Below are positions 10,101 to 21,948 of a stretch of DNA of 64,000 bases, piece by piece; position 1 is the first letter of the stretch, and every line of letters starts with the position of its first letter. The notes below the pieces were generated by a model. That model saw only the letters and a program-made list of their open reading frames with translations. It did no database searches and was not told the origin of the DNA. The translations under genes and the position numbers were made by a program. The stretch is from Hyphomicrobium_A sp963726795 (lineage in GTDB: Bacteria > Pseudomonadota > Alphaproteobacteria > Rhizobiales > Hyphomicrobiaceae): contig CAVSDD010000005.1 in assembly GCA_963726795.1 (NCBI GenBank), forward strand, positions 98,552 to 162,551. Reading direction: 5' to 3'.

Positions 10101-13100
10101 CGGGCGGCAACTTCGAGCACCTGGTGGTCGGCTCCGGCACGGCGACGGCCAACGTCACCGACACGATCACCGACGCGACGGTGAGCCTATCCGCCTCGAC
10201 CCAGACCGAGGGTTCGAGCGCCAGCTACGTGTTCACGGCGACGCTGTCGGACGCCTCGCAAGGCGTGACGACGATCCACACCGACCAGGGCGACATCACG
10301 ATCGCCGATGGCGCCACGACTGGCACGCTCACGATCGCGGCCGGCAACGGCGAGGACGTGTACCAGGATGCCTCCAGCCTGACGGCGACGATCACCGGCG
10401 TGTCTGGGGGCAACTTCGAGCACCTGGTGGTCGGCTCCGGCACGGCGACGGCCAACGTCACCGACACGATCACCGACGCGACGGTTCTGTTGGATGACGC
10501 CTTGGCTGGCTCAACCCCGGGCACCGCCACCATCACGGCACATCTGGATAGCGCCGTTACCGGCAGTGACTTGCTGCTCAATCTGTCGAATGGCGCCACG
10601 ATCACCATCGCCGTTGGTGCAACCAGCGGCACATCTGCCCCATTCTCGGCGATTGCCGACGCCACGATCTCGATCGCCTCGGCGTCAGGCGGCAATTTTC
10701 GAGTCGCTTGTCACCTCGGATACGTCCGAGATGTCGGTCAACAACGCGCCGGTCAACGGCGTGCCGGGCGCCCAGACGGTTGCCGAGGATACCAACCTCT
10801 CGATCACCGGCCTATCCATCAGCGATGCCGACGCGAACGGCGCATCCAACATCACCACCACGCTTTCAGTGGCACACGGTACGCTGACCGTTTTGTCCGC
10901 AGGCGGTGCGGCCGTCTCTGGGTCAGGCACGTCGTCGGTTACACTTACCGGCACGGTTGACCAGATCAACGCGACGCTGGCGGCGGCCGATAACGTGGTC
11001 TATCGCGGCGTCAGTGATTACAATGGCAGCGATACGCTCACGGTCACGACGGACGATCACGGAAACACGGGAATTGATCCTGGCCTGTCGGGTGCCGCCA
11101 ATAGTGAGCAGGCCAGCGATACGGTGTCGATCGCGATCACGGCGGTGAACGACGCGCCGGTGGCGACGATCACCCCGGCCAGCTACTCCAACACCGAGCA
11201 GGTCGCGCTCAACCTCAAGAACAACGGCCTGTCGATCAGCTGACGCCGACGCCGGCTCGGGCTCGATGACGGTGACGCTGGCCGTGACCGAGGGCACGCT
11301 GACCGTGACCGCCGGCACCAGCGGTGCCATCGGTCACGAACAGCGGCAGCGTCGTCGGTGACGATCACCGGCACGGTGGCGCAGGTGAATGCGCTGCTGA
11401 ACACGAACGCCGACAGCGCCGTCTCCTACGTCGACAGCACCGACACCCCGTCGGCGACGTCGACGCTGACGCTGACGGTGCACGACAACGGCAACACCGG
11501 CACCGGCGGCGATCTCGTCTCGACCGCGACCTCGACCATCAACATCACGGCGGTGAACGACGCGCCGGTGGCGACGATCACCCCGGCGAGCTACTCCAAC
11601 ACCGAGCAGGTCGCGCTCAACCTCAAGAACAACGGCCTGTCGATCAGCGACGCCGACGCCGGCTCGGGCTCGATGACGGTGACGCTGGCCGTGACCGAGG
11701 GCACGCTGACCGTCACCGCCGGCACCAGCGGTGCCACGGTCACCAACTCCGGCACGTCGCTCGGTCACGATCACGGGCACGGTGGCGCAGGTGAATGCGC
11801 TGCTGAACACCAACGCCGACAGCGCCGGTCTCCTACGTCGACAGCACCGACACCCCGTCGGCGACGTCGACGCTGACCCTGACGGTGCACGACAACGGCA
11901 ACACCGGCACCGGCGGCGATCTCGTCTCGACGGCGACCTCGACCATCAACATCACGGCGGTGAACGACGCCCCCGTCGCGACCATCACGCCGGCGAGCTA
12001 CTCCAACACCGAGCAGGTCGCGCTCAACCTCAAGAACAACGGCCTGTCGATCGCCGACGCCGACGCCGGCTCGGGCTCGATGACGGTCACCCTGGCCGTG
12101 ACCGAGGGCACGCTGACCGTCACCGCCGGCACCAGCGGTGCCACGGTCACCAACTCCGGCACGCTCGTCGGTGACGATCACCGGCACGGTGGCGCAGGTG
12201 AATGCGCTGCTGAACACGAACGCCGACCAGCACGGTCTCCTACGTCGACAGCACCGACACCCCGTCGGCGACGTCGACGCTGACGCTGACCGTGCACGAC
12301 AACGGCAACACCGGCACCGGCGGCGATCTGGTCTCGACCGCGACCTCGACCATCAACATCACGGCGGTGAACGACGCTCCGGTCGCGACCATCACCCCGG
12401 CGAGCTACTCCAACACCGAGCAGGTTGCGCTCAACCTCAAGAACAACGGCCTGTCGATCGCTGACGCCGACGCCGGCTCGGGCTCGATGACGGTCACCCT
12501 GGCCGTGACCGAGGGCACGCTCACCGTCACCACCGGCACCAGCGGCGCGACGGTCACCAACTCCGGCAGCTCGTCGGTCACGATCACCGGCACGGTGGCG
12601 CAGGTCAATGCGCTGCTGAACACGAACCCCGGCAGCACCGTCTCCTACGTCGACAACACGGATACCCCGTCGGCCACGTCGACGCTGACGCTGACGGTGC
12701 ACGACAACGGCAACACCGGCACCGGCGGCGATCTCGTCTCGACGGCGACCTCGACCATCAACATCACGGCGGTGAACGACGCCCCGGTGGCGACCATCAC
12801 CCCGGCGAGCTACTCCAACACCGAGCAGGTCGCGCTCAACCTCAAGAACAACGGCCTGTCGATCGCTGACGCCGACGCCGGCTCCGGCTCCATGACGGTG
12901 ACCCTGGCCGTGACCGAGGGCACGCTGACCGTCACCGCCGGCACCAGCGGCGCGACGGTCACCAACTCCGGCAGCTCGTCGGTGACGATCACCGGACGGT
13001 CTCCTACGTCGACAGCACGGACACGCCGTCGGCGACGTCGACGCTGACGCTGACGGTGCACGACAACGGCAACACCGGCACCGGCGGCGATCTGGTCTCG

Positions 13101-16100
13101 ACCGCGACGTCGACCATCAACATCACGGCGGTGAACGACGCCCGTCGCGACGATCACGCCGGCGAGCTACTCCAACACCGAGCAGGTCGGCTCAACCTCA
13201 AGAACAACGGCCTGTCGATCTCCGACGCCGACGCCGGCTCCGGCTCGATGACGGTCACGCTGGCCGTGACCGAGGGCACGCTGACCGTCACCGCCGGCAC
13301 CAGCGGCGCGTCGGTCTCGGGCAGCGGAGCTCGTCCGTCACGATCACGGGCACGGTGGCGCAGGTGAATGCGCTGCTGAACTCCAACGCGACCTCGCACG
13401 GTCTCCTACGTCGACAGCACCGACACCCCGTCGGCGACGTCGACGCTGACGCTGACGGTGCACGACAACGGCAACACCGGCACCGGCGGCGACCTCGTCT
13501 CCACCGCGACCTCGACCATCAACATCACGGCGGTGAACGACGCGCCGGTGGCGACGATCACGCCGGCGAGCTACTCCAACACCGAGCAGGTTGCGCTCAA
13601 CCTCAAGAACAACGGCCTGTCGATCGCTGACGCCGACGCCGGCTCGGGCTCCATGACGGTGACGCTGGCCGTCACCGAGGGCACGCTGACCGTCACCGCC
13701 GGCACCAGCGGCGCCACGGTCACCAACTCCGGCACGTCGTCGGTGACGATCACCGGCACGGTGGCGCAGGTGAATGCGCTGCTGAACACGAACGCGACGA
13801 GCGCCGGTCTCCTACGTCGACAGCACCGACACGCCGTCGGCGACGTCGACGCTGACGCTGACCGTGCACGACAACGGCAACACCGGCACCGGCGGCGATC
13901 TCGTCTCGACGGCGACCTCGACCATCAACATCACCGCGGTGAACGACGCCCCGGTGGCGACGATCACCCCGGCGAGCTACTCCAACACCGAGCAGGTTGC
14001 GCTCAACCTCAAGAACAACGGCCTGTCGATCGCCGACGCCGACGCCGGCTCGGGCTCGATGACGGTCACCCTGGCCGTGACCGAGGGCACGCTCACCGTC
14101 ACCGCCGGCACCAGCGGCGCGACCGTCACCAACTCCGGCACGCTCGTCGGTGACGATCACCGGCACGGTGGCGCAGGTCAACGCGCTGCTGAACACGAAC
14201 GCCGACCGAGCACGGTCTCCTACGTCGACAGCACCGACACCCCGTCGGCGACGTCGACGCTGACCCTGACGGTGCACGACAACGGCAACACCGGCACCGG
14301 CGGCGATCTGGTCTCGACGGCGACCTCGACCATCAACATCACGGCGGTGAACGACGCGCCGGTGGCGACGATCACGCCGGCGAGCTACTCCAACACCGAG
14401 CAGGTTGCGCTCAACCTCAAGAGCAACGGCCTGTCGATCGCTGACGCCGACGCCGGCTCGGGCTCGATGACGGTCACCCTGGCCGTGACCGAGGGCACGC
14501 TCACCGTCACCGCCGGCACCAGCGGCGCGACGGTCACGGACAGCGGCACGTCGTCGGTGACGATCACCGGCACGGTGGCGCAGGTGAATGCGCTGCTGAA
14601 CACGAACCCCGGCAGCACCGTCTCCTACGTCGACAGCACCGATACGCCGTCGGCGACGTCGACGCTGACGCTGACCGTGCACGACAACGGCAACACCGGC
14701 ACCGGCGGCGATCTGGTCTCGACCGCGACGTCGACCATCAACATCACGGCGGTGAACGACGCTCCGGTCGCGACCATCACGCCGGCGAGCTACTCCAACA
14801 CCGAGCAGGTCGCGCTCAACCTCAAGAACAACGGCCTGTCGATCGCTGACGCCGACGCCGGCTCGGGCTCGATGACGGTCACCCTGGCCGTGACCGAGGG
14901 CACGCTGACCGTCACCGCCGGCACCAGCGGCGCCACGGTCACCAACTCCGGCACGTCGTCGGTGACGATCACCGGCACGGTGGCGCAGGTCAACGCGCTG
15001 CTGAACACGAACGCCGACAGCACCGGTCTCCTACGTCGACAGCACCGACACGCCGTCGGCGACGTCGACGCTGACGCTGACGGTGCACGACAACGGCAAC
15101 ACCGGCACCGGCGGCGATCTCGTCTCGACCGCGACCTCGACCATCAACATCACGGCGGTGAACGACGCTCCGGTGGCGACGATCACGCCCGGCGAGCTAC
15201 TCCAACACCGAGCAGGTCGCGCTCAACCTCAAGAACAACGGCCTGTCGATCAGCGACGTCGACGCCGGCTCGGGCTCCATGACGGTGACGCTGGCCGTGA
15301 CCGAGGGCACGCTGACCGTGACCGCCGGCACCAGCGGCGCCGTCGGTCACCAACTCCGGCACGTCGTCGGTGACGATCACCGGCACGGTGGCGCAGGTCA
15401 ACGCGCTGCTGAACTCCAACGCCGACCAGCGACGGTCTCCTACGTCGACAGCACCGACACCCCGTCGGCGCACCTCGACGCTGACGCTGACGGTGCACGA
15501 CAACGGCAACACCGGCACCGGCGGCGATCTCGTCTCGACCGCGACCTCGACCATCAACATCACGGCGGTGAACGACGCCCCGGTGGCGACGATCACCCCG
15601 GCGAGCTACTCCAACACCGAGCAGGTTGCGCTCAACCTCAAGAACAACGGCCTGTCGATCGCTGACGCCGACGCCGGCTCGGGCTCGATGACGGTGACGC
15701 TGGCCGTGACCGAGGGCACGCTGACCGTGACCGCCGGCACCAGCGGCGCGACGGTCACGAACTCCGGCACGCTCGTCCGTCACGATCACCGGCACGGTGG
15801 CGCAGGTCAATGCGCTGCTGAACACCAACGCCGGCAGCACGGTCTCCTACGTCGACAGCACCGACACCCCGTCGGCGACGTCGACGCTGACGCTGACGGT
15901 GCACGACAACGGCAACACCGGCACCGGCGGCGATCTCGTCTCGACCGCGACCTCGACCATCAACATCACGGCGGTGAACGACGCGCCGGTGGCGACCATC
16001 ACCCCGGCGAGCTACTCCAACACCGAGCAGGTCGCGCTCAACCTCAAGAACAACGGCCTGTCGATCGCTGACGCCGACGCCGGCTCGGGCTCGATGACGG

Positions 16101-19100
16101 TCACCCTGGCCGTGACCGAGGGCACGCTCACCGTCACCACCGGCACCAGCGGTGCGACGGTCACCAACTCCGGCAGCTCGTCGGTGACGATCACCGGCAC
16201 GGTGGCGCAGGTCAATGCGCTGCTGAACACGAACCCCGGCAGCACGGTCTCCTACGTCGACAACACCGACACCCCGTCGGCGACCTCGACGCTGACGCTG
16301 ACGGTGCACGACAACGGCAACACCGGCACCGGCGGCGATCTCGTCTCGACCGCGACCTCGACCATCAACATCACGGCGGTGAACGACGCGCCGGTGGCGA
16401 CGATCACCCCGGCGAGCTACTCCAACACCGAGCAGGTTGCGCTCAACCTCAAGAACAACGGCCTGTCGATCGCTGACGCCGACGCCGGCTCGGGCTCCAT
16501 GACGGTGACGCTGGCCGTGACCGAGGGCACGCTGACCGTCACCACCGGCACCAGCGGCGCGACCGTCACCAACTCCGGCAGCGTCGTCGGTGACGATCAC
16601 CGGCACGGTGGCGCAGGTGAATGCGCTGCTGAACACGAACCCCGGCAGCGCCGGTCTCCTACGTCGACAGCACCGACACGCCGTCGGCCACCTCGACGCT
16701 GACGCTGACGGTGCACGACAACGGCAACACCGGCACCGGCGGCGATCTCGTCTCCACCGCGACCTCGACCATCAACATCACGGCGGTGAACGACGCGCCG
16801 GTGGCGACGATCACCCCGGCCAGCTATTCCAACACCGAGCAGGTCGCGCTCAACCTCAAGAACAACGGCCTGTCGATCTCCGACGCCGACGCCGGCTCCG
16901 GCTCCATGACGGTGACGCTGGCCGTGACCGAGGGCACGCTGACCGTCACCGCCGGCACCAGCGGTGCCGTCGTCACCAACTCCGGCAGCTCGTCGGTGAC
17001 GATCACGGGCACGGTGGCGCAGGTGAACGCGCTGCTGAACTCCAACGCGACCTCGACGGTCTCCTACGTCGACAGCACCGACACCCCGTCGGCGACGTCG
17101 ACGCTGACCCTGACGGTGCACGACAACGGCAACACCGGCACCGGTGGTGACCTCGTCTCCACCGCGACCTCGACCATCAACATCACGGCGGTGAACGACG
17201 CCCCTGTCGCGACCATCACGCCGGTGAGCTACTCAGCGACCGAGCAGGTCTCCGTCAGTCTCAAGAACACCGGCATTTCGATCAGCGACGCGGACGCTGG
17301 ATCGGGATCTATGACGGTCACCTTGGCGGTCGCCGAGGGCACGCTGACATTGACGGCCGGTACCAGCGGCGCGCTGGTGACGAACTCCGGTACCTCGTCA
17401 GTGACCATCACCGGCACCGTCGCTCAGATCAATGCGTTGTTGAACACCAACGCGACCAGCACGGTCAGCTACATCGACAGCACGGACGCGCCGAGCGCGA
17501 CGTCGACGCTGACCTTGACCGTGCACGACAACGGCAACACCGGCACCGGCGGCGATCTCGTTTCGACCGACACGTCGACCATCAACATCACGGCGGTGAA
17601 CGACGCCCCGGTATTTTCGGCCACTAGCAGCCTGCTCACGGTGGTGACCAATGCCGGCGCCAGCGGCAACGTGGCATTCTCAGAGGCGGCATTAGCGGCC
17701 TACTTCACCGATCCCGACAGCCCGGCGGTTGGCATCAATACCCTGGCTGTCACGGGCGGGACCTTGACGAGCGCAACGGGTACAGGGTTAGGAACAGCCA
17801 ACGTCGGAACGGTTGGCACGATTACCATTACTGACAATTCAACGTTGAGCGGCACATTCACGGCAACCGCCACCGACGGGTCAGCAACCAGCAGTGCTGC
17901 AACGGTGACGTTCACGAATTCTGCCACGTCAACCACATCGTTGACTGCCGCGGCGAGCGGCGACTCGATTATCGTCAACGATCAGACCGCCGGCGCAACG
18001 ATGACGGGTGGCTCGGGCAGCGATTACTTTATCGGCAACTCGGGTGCCGACATTATTGTTGGCGCCCAGAACGACAAGCTCTTCGACGGCGGCGGCGGTA
18101 CCGACACGCTCAGATTTGCTGCCAACTTCACAAGCGCCAGCGATGCGCAAATCGTCAACATCGAGAACGTCACGCTCACGGCGGCCGCGACGCTGAACCT
18201 CTCCAATCAGACCGAAGGGTTCACCATCACGGGTTCGTCGGGCATCGACTCGATCACAGGCGGCAGCGGCAATGACATCATCGTTGGCGCGGTGAATGAC
18301 ACGCTGCTTGACGGCGGGCTCGGTACCGACACCCTCAATGTGGGCGCGAGCTTCACCAGCACCAGCGACGCGCAGATCGTCAACATCGAGAATGTCACGC
18401 TCACGGCGGCCGCGACGCTGAACCTCTCCAATCAGACCGAAGGGTTCACCATCACGGGCTCGTCGGGCATCGACTCGATCACCGGCGGCAGCGGCAATGA
18501 CATCATCGTTGGCGCTGTGAACGACACGCTGCTCGACGGCGGGATCGGCACCGACACGCTCAAAGTCGGCGCCAACTTCACGAGCACCAGCAACGCACAG
18601 ATCGCAAATATCGAGAACGTCACCCTGACCGCATCTGGTCTCACGCTCAATCTGAGCAACCAGACGGAAGGCTTCACCATCACCGGCTTGTCTGGAGCCA
18701 ACACCATTACGGGCGGTTCTGGCGCCAATTCCATCACCGGCGGGTCGGGCGCCGACACGATTGTTGGCGCTCAGAACGATACGCTGCTCGATGGTGGTCT
18801 CGGCACCGACACGCTCAACGTCGGCGCAAGCTTTACCAGCACGAGCGACGCTCAGATCGTCGGCATTGAGAACATTACGCTTACGGCGACCGGGACGACT
18901 CTCAACCTGACCAATCAGAGCGAAGATCTCAACATCACTGGGTCGACCGGCACGGATATCATCACCGGCGGAAGCGGCGACGATACCATCACCGGTGGCC
19001 TTGGTGCCGACACCATGACGGGCGGGGCGGGCGCGGACAGGTTCGTTATCAATACCGGGCAGTCGATCGGCACAATTGGCGGCAGCGGAAATTCCGGCAC

Positions 19101-20986
19101 GATAACGGGCTACGACGTCATCACGGATTTCGAAACCGGCACAGATACGCTCGACCTGCAAGGCACGCCCGTCGGGGCGCCAAACACCAGTGGCTTCAGC
19201 GGAACTGCCTCCACTTTGACGATTGCCGGTCAAACAGTGAAGTCGGCCGCAATCTCCAACGGTATCATTACGTTTGATGATTCTTTCGCTTACACGTCTG
19301 CACTCAGTCTGACCTCCCTGGCGAATGTTGCAGCCGTCGTCCAGTTCATGACGAAGACGAGTGGCGGCATCGGTTATACGGCGGCCTTTACGGCCAACAT
19401 CAGTGGCGTCGCGCATACCTACATCTACGAGCAACTTTCGTCGGGTACGCCGGCGTCGACGAGCGACTATCTCCTCGTTGACTTGGCAAACGTGACGCTG
19501 ACGAGCGGCGGCGCGAGCTTGACCTCACTCATTTCGGCGGGGCGGATTGCACCAGCCGGTGTCGCCGGCGCGCCGATCAATCTGGCGCTGCATGAACCCA
19601 CCGACCATGTCGGCGCGGTGACGGTGACGATAGCCGGAGTGCCGGACGGCTGGAGCCTGAGCGAAGGCAGTCGCAACGCCGACGGATCTTGGACCGCCAA
19701 TACCGATCACGTGGGTGCGCTGACGATCTCAACTCCCGCGGATTATGTGGGTGCGACGGCGTTCCACGTCACAATGGACTGGACACATGCGGATGGATCA
19801 ATCGGGTCTACAACGCTAGTCGACAACGTTGAAGCCTATGCGCCGGGCAATCCGATCTTCGCCATCGCCGGTGACGACAACCTGACGGGCTCGGCTGGAA
19901 ACGATCTCATGGTGTTCGGCCAACCGATCAGCCACGACACGGTTTACAATTTCGATGCCGGCGCACGACCAGGTCGACCTGCTCGGATTTGCCGGCACGA
20001 CAAACTACGCCGATGTTGCCTCGCACCTGTCCAACGACGCCGGCGGCAACGCCGTGCTCGACCTGGGCGACGGCATGTCAATCACATTTGCGGGCTTGGG
20101 TGCGGATTCCCTAAGCGAGTCCAACTTCGTGTTCGACCAAGTGCCGGTGACGCACAACACCGGCAACATGGTGTTGGGCAATGGATCAATAATGCCGATC
20201 TCCGGCATCGTCGAAAACAGCGGCACGATTGCGCTCGACTCCACCGGCAGCCCAACCGAGCTGCAGATCGTACAGCATGGGCTCACCCTGCAAGGCGGAG
20301 GTTCGCTCTCGCTGTCCGACAGCAGTGCAAACATCGTCACGGGCACAAGCACGGACGTCGTATTGACCAACGTCGACAACACGATCTCGGGTGCGGGCCA
20401 TCTCGGTGCGGGCAGTATGACGCTGGTCAACCAGGGGACCATAATCGCCTCGGGTACCAATGCGCTCGAAATCGATACCGGCGCAAACACAATTATTAAT
20501 TCAGGAACATTGGAGTCCACCGGCAGCGGCGGTCTCGTGCTGCACAGCGATCTTTCGAATTCCGGTCTGCTGTGGGCGAACAACAGCAATATCACCGTCG
20601 AAGGCAATGTAACCGGCAATGGATCGGCACAAATTGATGGTAACGGCACCTTCGTGTTCGACGGCCTGTTCGCCGAAGCGCTGACGATCAATGCAACTGC
20701 AAGCGGAACGTTGGTGGTATCCCACGCCTCCTATTTCTCTGGTTCGATTTCTGGATTCGACGGAAACGACCATATCTTCCTGTCTGACGTTTCGGCCGCG
20801 AGCGCCAGCCTGAACTACACTGCTAATGCGGATGGCACCGGCGGCGTGCTGACCATCAGCGACGGCGCGCATGCTGCAAATATCGCTCTACAGGGCCAAT
20901 ACGACGACGCTGAGTTCCAGCTGTCAGCCAATACAACGGGAGGGACGGCCATCTCGCTCGTCCCGCATAGCGATCACGTAATGTGA
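7149..20986 (+). CDS. giant type I-secreted repetitive adhesin (LapA/cadherin-like/RTX), frame broken many times in this sequence
   Basis: One long gene of about 4,600 codons when read across its frameshifts. The first 200 residues are Gly/Ala/Ser-rich with no Sec signal. They are followed by nine 101-residue LapA-type Ig-like repeats (7746-10486), a divergent cadherin-like repeat (about 10735-11139) and sixteen 135-residue cadherin-like repeats (11139-17604). Then come RTX calcium-binding repeats (18004-19050) and a C-terminal region ending SLVPHSDHVM, built of short beta-strand repeats. This is the architecture of biofilm or surface adhesins exported by type I secretion, and the ABC and HlyD genes follow. 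The frame shifts at about 9495, 10011, 10698 and 11241, then repeatedly through 16651, and once more near 19962; 7149-9494 and 16711-19961 are clean. The breaks fall mainly where repeat copies differ, so the gene is probably intact in the cell. ATG 7149 is chosen as the first start in the N-terminal frame. Confidence 0.82.
7746..10486 (+). repeat. nine tandem 303-bp repeats encoding LapA-type Ig-like domains
   Basis: Nine nearly identical units of 303 bases. Each encodes 101 residues beginning SASTQTEGSSASYVFTATLS, followed by VTTIHTDQGDITIADG, TGTLTIAAGNGEDVY and GGNFEHLVVGSGTATANV. The pattern matches the Ig-like repeats of LapA-family adhesins. Copies differ by a handful of mostly synonymous changes (tatcggcc, tatctgcc, tatccgcc). 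Two copies carry one extra base each (near 9495 and 10011), breaking the frame. Confidence 0.93.
11139..17604 (+). repeat. sixteen tandem 405-bp cadherin-like (tandem-95/VCBS-type) repeats
   Basis: Measured at the recurrent acggcggtgaacgac, unit starts lie at 11139, 11547, 11954, 12361, 12766, 13125, 13527, 13933, 14341, 14746, 15152, 15562, 15968, 16373, 16780, 17185 and 17590. The nominal period is 405 bases (135 residues), including TAVNDAPVATITPASYSNTE, LSIADADAGSGSMTVTLAV and LTLTVHDNGNTGTGGDLVS. Eleven of sixteen intervals depart from 405, by +1 to +5, -3 and -46. The last unit is the most diverged in sequence. Confidence 0.93.
18004..19050 (+). repeat. RTX (GGxGxDxxx) calcium-binding repeats in about 225-bp blocks
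   Basis: Blocks of about 75 residues pair a beta-strand segment (IENVTLTAAATLNLSNQTEG) with RTX nonapeptides (GGSGNDIIVGAVNDTLLDGG). They end in GGSGDDTITGGLGADTMTGG and GAGADRF. RTX repeats bind calcium and fold after export by type I secretion systems. Four blocks are clear, two of them almost identical at the DNA level. Confidence 0.88.
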
Positions 20987-21273
20987 TGATCAGTCTGAAA
21001 GACGCGGGGAACGGCGCGCCATTCCGGCACAATCAAGAACGGATTGGTATTCGAACCGACCACCGGAAGTTTCGATTATTGGAATAAGCGGCAGCCGAAA
21101 GCCGCATTTGTCCTCATATATACGAATGGTTCGCCTCTGCGAGCTGTAATAGATTTTCGAAATAGCGCGAATAGACTTGCAGCGTGAATCGGCGGCGAGC
21201 CCCGCGGTTTTATCTTAAAGGCGTTTAAAGGGCCGATGGTGTTTACTTGAGCAGGATGTTTGGGAGCGATGCC
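20987..21273. other. intergenic between adhesin and HlyC-like gene
   Basis: No gene is seen. An inverted repeat, GGAACGGCG and CGCCATTCC (one mismatch), occupies 21008-21025 just after the adhesin stop and lacks a T-tract. It could be a processing or attenuating hairpin lowering expression of the transport genes relative to the adhesin; this is inference. Confidence 0.35.
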
Positions 21274-21891
21274 ATGTTTTTCGGCAGAAAAACAAAAGAC
21301 ACGGACGCAAAAGTCCAGCCGAGCCGCCTTGCGTCGGGTATGGCGGAGCCGGCATTAGAGGCTGCCAAGCCAGCCGCACCCGTGAACAAGGTGTTCGTCT
21401 CTCCCGAACTCAATCAGGAAGAAGCTAAGCAGCGCATGGAGGCCGCGCGGCACGCGTCGGCCACTTTCGGCGAAATTGTGACCCTGCTCATGCGGACGCC
21501 TGAGTACAAAGGCCTTTCGCTCGGCGATCTCGATCAGCTAATCATTCCCCCGCTTCGCGTCGGGCAGGTCTCGGTTGCGACCGCGCAATCCAAGACCAGC
21601 GGCGTTACTGCCCCCGTGGGCGCCATCGCATGGGCTTGCGTCTCGGACGATGTCGCCAAACGGCTTGCCTCCCAGGCCGGTGAGCCAGTCCACCTTTCGC
21701 CCGAGGAGTGGAAGAGCGGCGATATTGTCTGGGTCGTGGCAAGCGCGGGTGAGGGTCGCGTACTAAGCGAAATGCTGAAGCAACTGTCGAGACGGGAATG
21801 GTCAGGCAAGGACGTGAGGATCGTTGTGCGGCCCAAGGACGGGAAGCCGGCGGTTGCAACGCTGGCCGTCCAATCCTCCAAAGCCGCTTAA
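21274..21891 (+). CDS. HlyC-like toxin-activating lysine-acyltransferase family protein
   Basis: 205 residues from ATG 21274, chosen because GGGAG precedes it; an in-frame TTG at 21247 would add nine residues. An Ala/Pro-rich N-terminus is followed by FGEIVTLLMRTPEYKGLSLG, IIPPLRVGQ, VGAIAWACVSDDVAKRL and LSPEEWKSGDIVWVV, the order of motifs in the HlyC/RtxC acyltransferase fold. HlyC-type enzymes fatty-acylate lysines of RTX toxins before secretion. Asp150, in WKSGD, probably corresponds to the catalytic Asp. By eye, however, the position of the catalytic His of HlyC (in SPLHRN) is Tyr78 here (TPEYKG). The protein may therefore be a catalytically altered relative or a structural accessory for the adhesin. 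It lies between the adhesin and its exporter. Confidence 0.75.
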   Translation: MFFGRKTKDTDAKVQPSRLASGMAEPALEAAKPAAPVNKVFVSPELNQEEAKQRMEAARHASATFGEIVTLLMRTPEYKGLSLGDLDQLIIPPLRVGQVSVATAQSKTSGVTAPVGAIAWACVSDDVAKRLASQAGEPVHLSPEEWKSGDIVWVVASAGEGRVLSEMLKQLSRREWSGKDVRIVVRPKDGKPAVATLAVQSSKAA

Positions 21892-21948
21892 CCGCGGTAC
21901 TAAGCATCCGAAAACGGTGCGGAATAAGCTGAGCGATTGTGAAGTAAC

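Noticed and set aside
7761..10423. Series of regularly spaced 78-95 codon minus-strand frames in the 303-bp array
   Set aside because: They are antisense shadows of the repeat; each repeats at the unit period and encodes low-complexity Arg/Val/Ala-rich sequence.
11324..16636. Long Arg/His-rich frames antisense or out of frame in the 405-bp array (up to 310 codons)
   Set aside because: They result from frameshifts and from GC-rich repetitive DNA being open in several frames; composition (RRHRHRRR) is not protein-like.
7746..17604. Regular repeats considered as a CRISPR array
   Set aside because: The repeats are long, directly adjacent, in coding frame, and have no unique spacers.
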